Assembly: GCA_945871415.1 (NCBI GenBank)
Contig: CAMBWG010000123.1
Coordinates: forward strand, 1-6,777
Direction: 5' to 3'
Length of the DNA: 6,777 nucleotides
Origin: an uncultured Desulfovibrio sp.
Lineage (GTDB): Bacteria; Desulfobacterota; Desulfovibrionia; Desulfovibrionales; Desulfovibrionaceae
The position numbers and the translations under genes are program-made. Shown in pieces: positions 6,313 to 6,777 of this stretch (position 1 is its first letter; each line of letters starts with the position of its first letter). The notes under the pieces were generated by a model. That model worked only from the letters and a program-made list of their open reading frames with translations. It did no database searches and was not told where the DNA came from.

Positions 6313-6777
6313 ATGAGCGACGTAACCAGCCGAAAATACATCAAAACCAAGTTCGAGGGCGTCTTCTATCGCCAGTCCGCCAAACGTGATCCAAGAACCG
6401 GCCTGCCGGATCGCATTTACTGCTTCTGCTACAAGGACACCCAAGGCAAGGGGCATTGGAAAACTGTCGGCAGACACAGTAAGGGCATCCGTCCGGCCCT
6501 GGTACAAAAAGAGCGGGCAAAATTCCTTGCTGAAATTGCCGTTACCGGCGTCAATCCCGTGGAACGCGAAAAAGTGACCACAGGGGACCTCGTTGATGCC
6601 TATCTTGCCTGGGGCAGAAGCGAGGGGAAATACGTTGACCAACATTATAGCCAATACGCGGCGCATCTCAAGGACAAAATTCATTGCTTGCCCGTAGTCG
6701 AGCTGACTCCGAATCTGCTCTCCAACCTCAAGGCACAGCTCCTGAAAACGCCCACAGGGAATACTAAACCCAAAAAG
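6313..6777 (+). CDS. Phage-type tyrosine recombinase/integrase, N-terminal part (runs off the window)
   Basis: The frame is open from ATG at 6313 to the window end, giving 155 residues without a stop. The first part (about 8-75) looks like the N-terminal arm DNA-binding domain of phage integrases: a basic start (RKYIKTKFEGVFYR), a strand-rich centre with YCFCYKD and GKGHWKTVGRHSKG, then a helix with QKERAKFLAEI. From about 88 a helical segment (VTTGDLVDAYLAWGRSEGK) matches the SAM-like core-binding domain. Such enzymes are usually near 400 residues; the catalytic domain with the Arg-His-x-x-Arg set and the nucleophilic Tyr should lie to the right and cannot be checked. An in-frame stop at 6286-6288 and the lack of other nearby start codons fix the start. 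No Shine-Dalgarno sequence precedes it. It is divergent from the two sensory genes and probably marks the edge of a prophage or island. Confidence 0.85.
   Translation, partial: MSDVTSRKYIKTKFEGVFYRQSAKRDPRTGLPDRIYCFCYKDTQGKGHWKTVGRHSKGIRPALVQKERAKFLAEIAVTGVNPVEREKVTTGDLVDAYLAWGRSEGKYVDQHYSQYAAHLKDKIHCLPVVELTPNLLSNLKAQLLKTPTGNTKPKK

Noticed and set aside
5779..6684. 301-codon minus-strand open frame spanning the divergent gap and the integrase antisense
   Set aside because: Part is the antisense of the integrase, part reads the GA tract as Glu-Arg repeats, and it overlaps the chemoreceptor start. No protein pattern is seen.
1..6777. CRISPR array or defence genes
   Set aside because: There are no regularly spaced repeats and no nuclease, helicase or toxin motifs in the visible frames.

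Overview
The window carries two complete genes on the minus strand and the first 155 codons of a third gene on the plus strand. Overall GC is fairly high. Protein style and composition suggest a member of the Desulfovibrionaceae (Desulfovibrio, Bilophila or a relative). That placement is an inference from the look of the chemoreceptor and integrase, not from a search.

Layout, left to right. Positions 1-553 hold no convincing gene. They contain GC-rich repeats, a strong bidirectional-looking terminator (300-341) and two smaller hairpins in the 3' flank of the next gene. Positions 554-3478 (minus) encode a 974-residue membrane protein: signal peptide, two periplasmic solute-binding (Venus-flytrap) domains, one membrane helix, a degenerate GGDEF domain, and an EAL domain that keeps all catalytic residues. 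It is best read as a ligand-sensing c-di-GMP phosphodiesterase. Positions 3479-3667 are a gap with two strong tandem stem-loops that lack a T-tract. Positions 3668-5788 (minus) encode a 706-residue methyl-accepting chemotaxis protein with a large all-helical periplasmic domain. Positions 5789-6312 are a gene-free stretch with a sigma-28-like promoter candidate, a (CT)n tract and an AT-rich segment with short nested repeats. From 6313 (plus) starts a phage-type tyrosine recombinase that runs off the window, so its catalytic domain is not visible.

How they may work together: the chemoreceptor gene comes first and the phosphodiesterase gene second in the same orientation. They could form a small sensory module, one protein steering swimming through CheA/CheW and the other lowering c-di-GMP in response to a periplasmic small molecule. 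The recombinase faces away from them and probably marks the left edge of an integrated element extending to the right. No clearly new system is visible. The most useful leads are the twin-sensor phosphodiesterase, its pairing with the receptor, the hairpins between the two genes, and the element boundary near 6180-6312.
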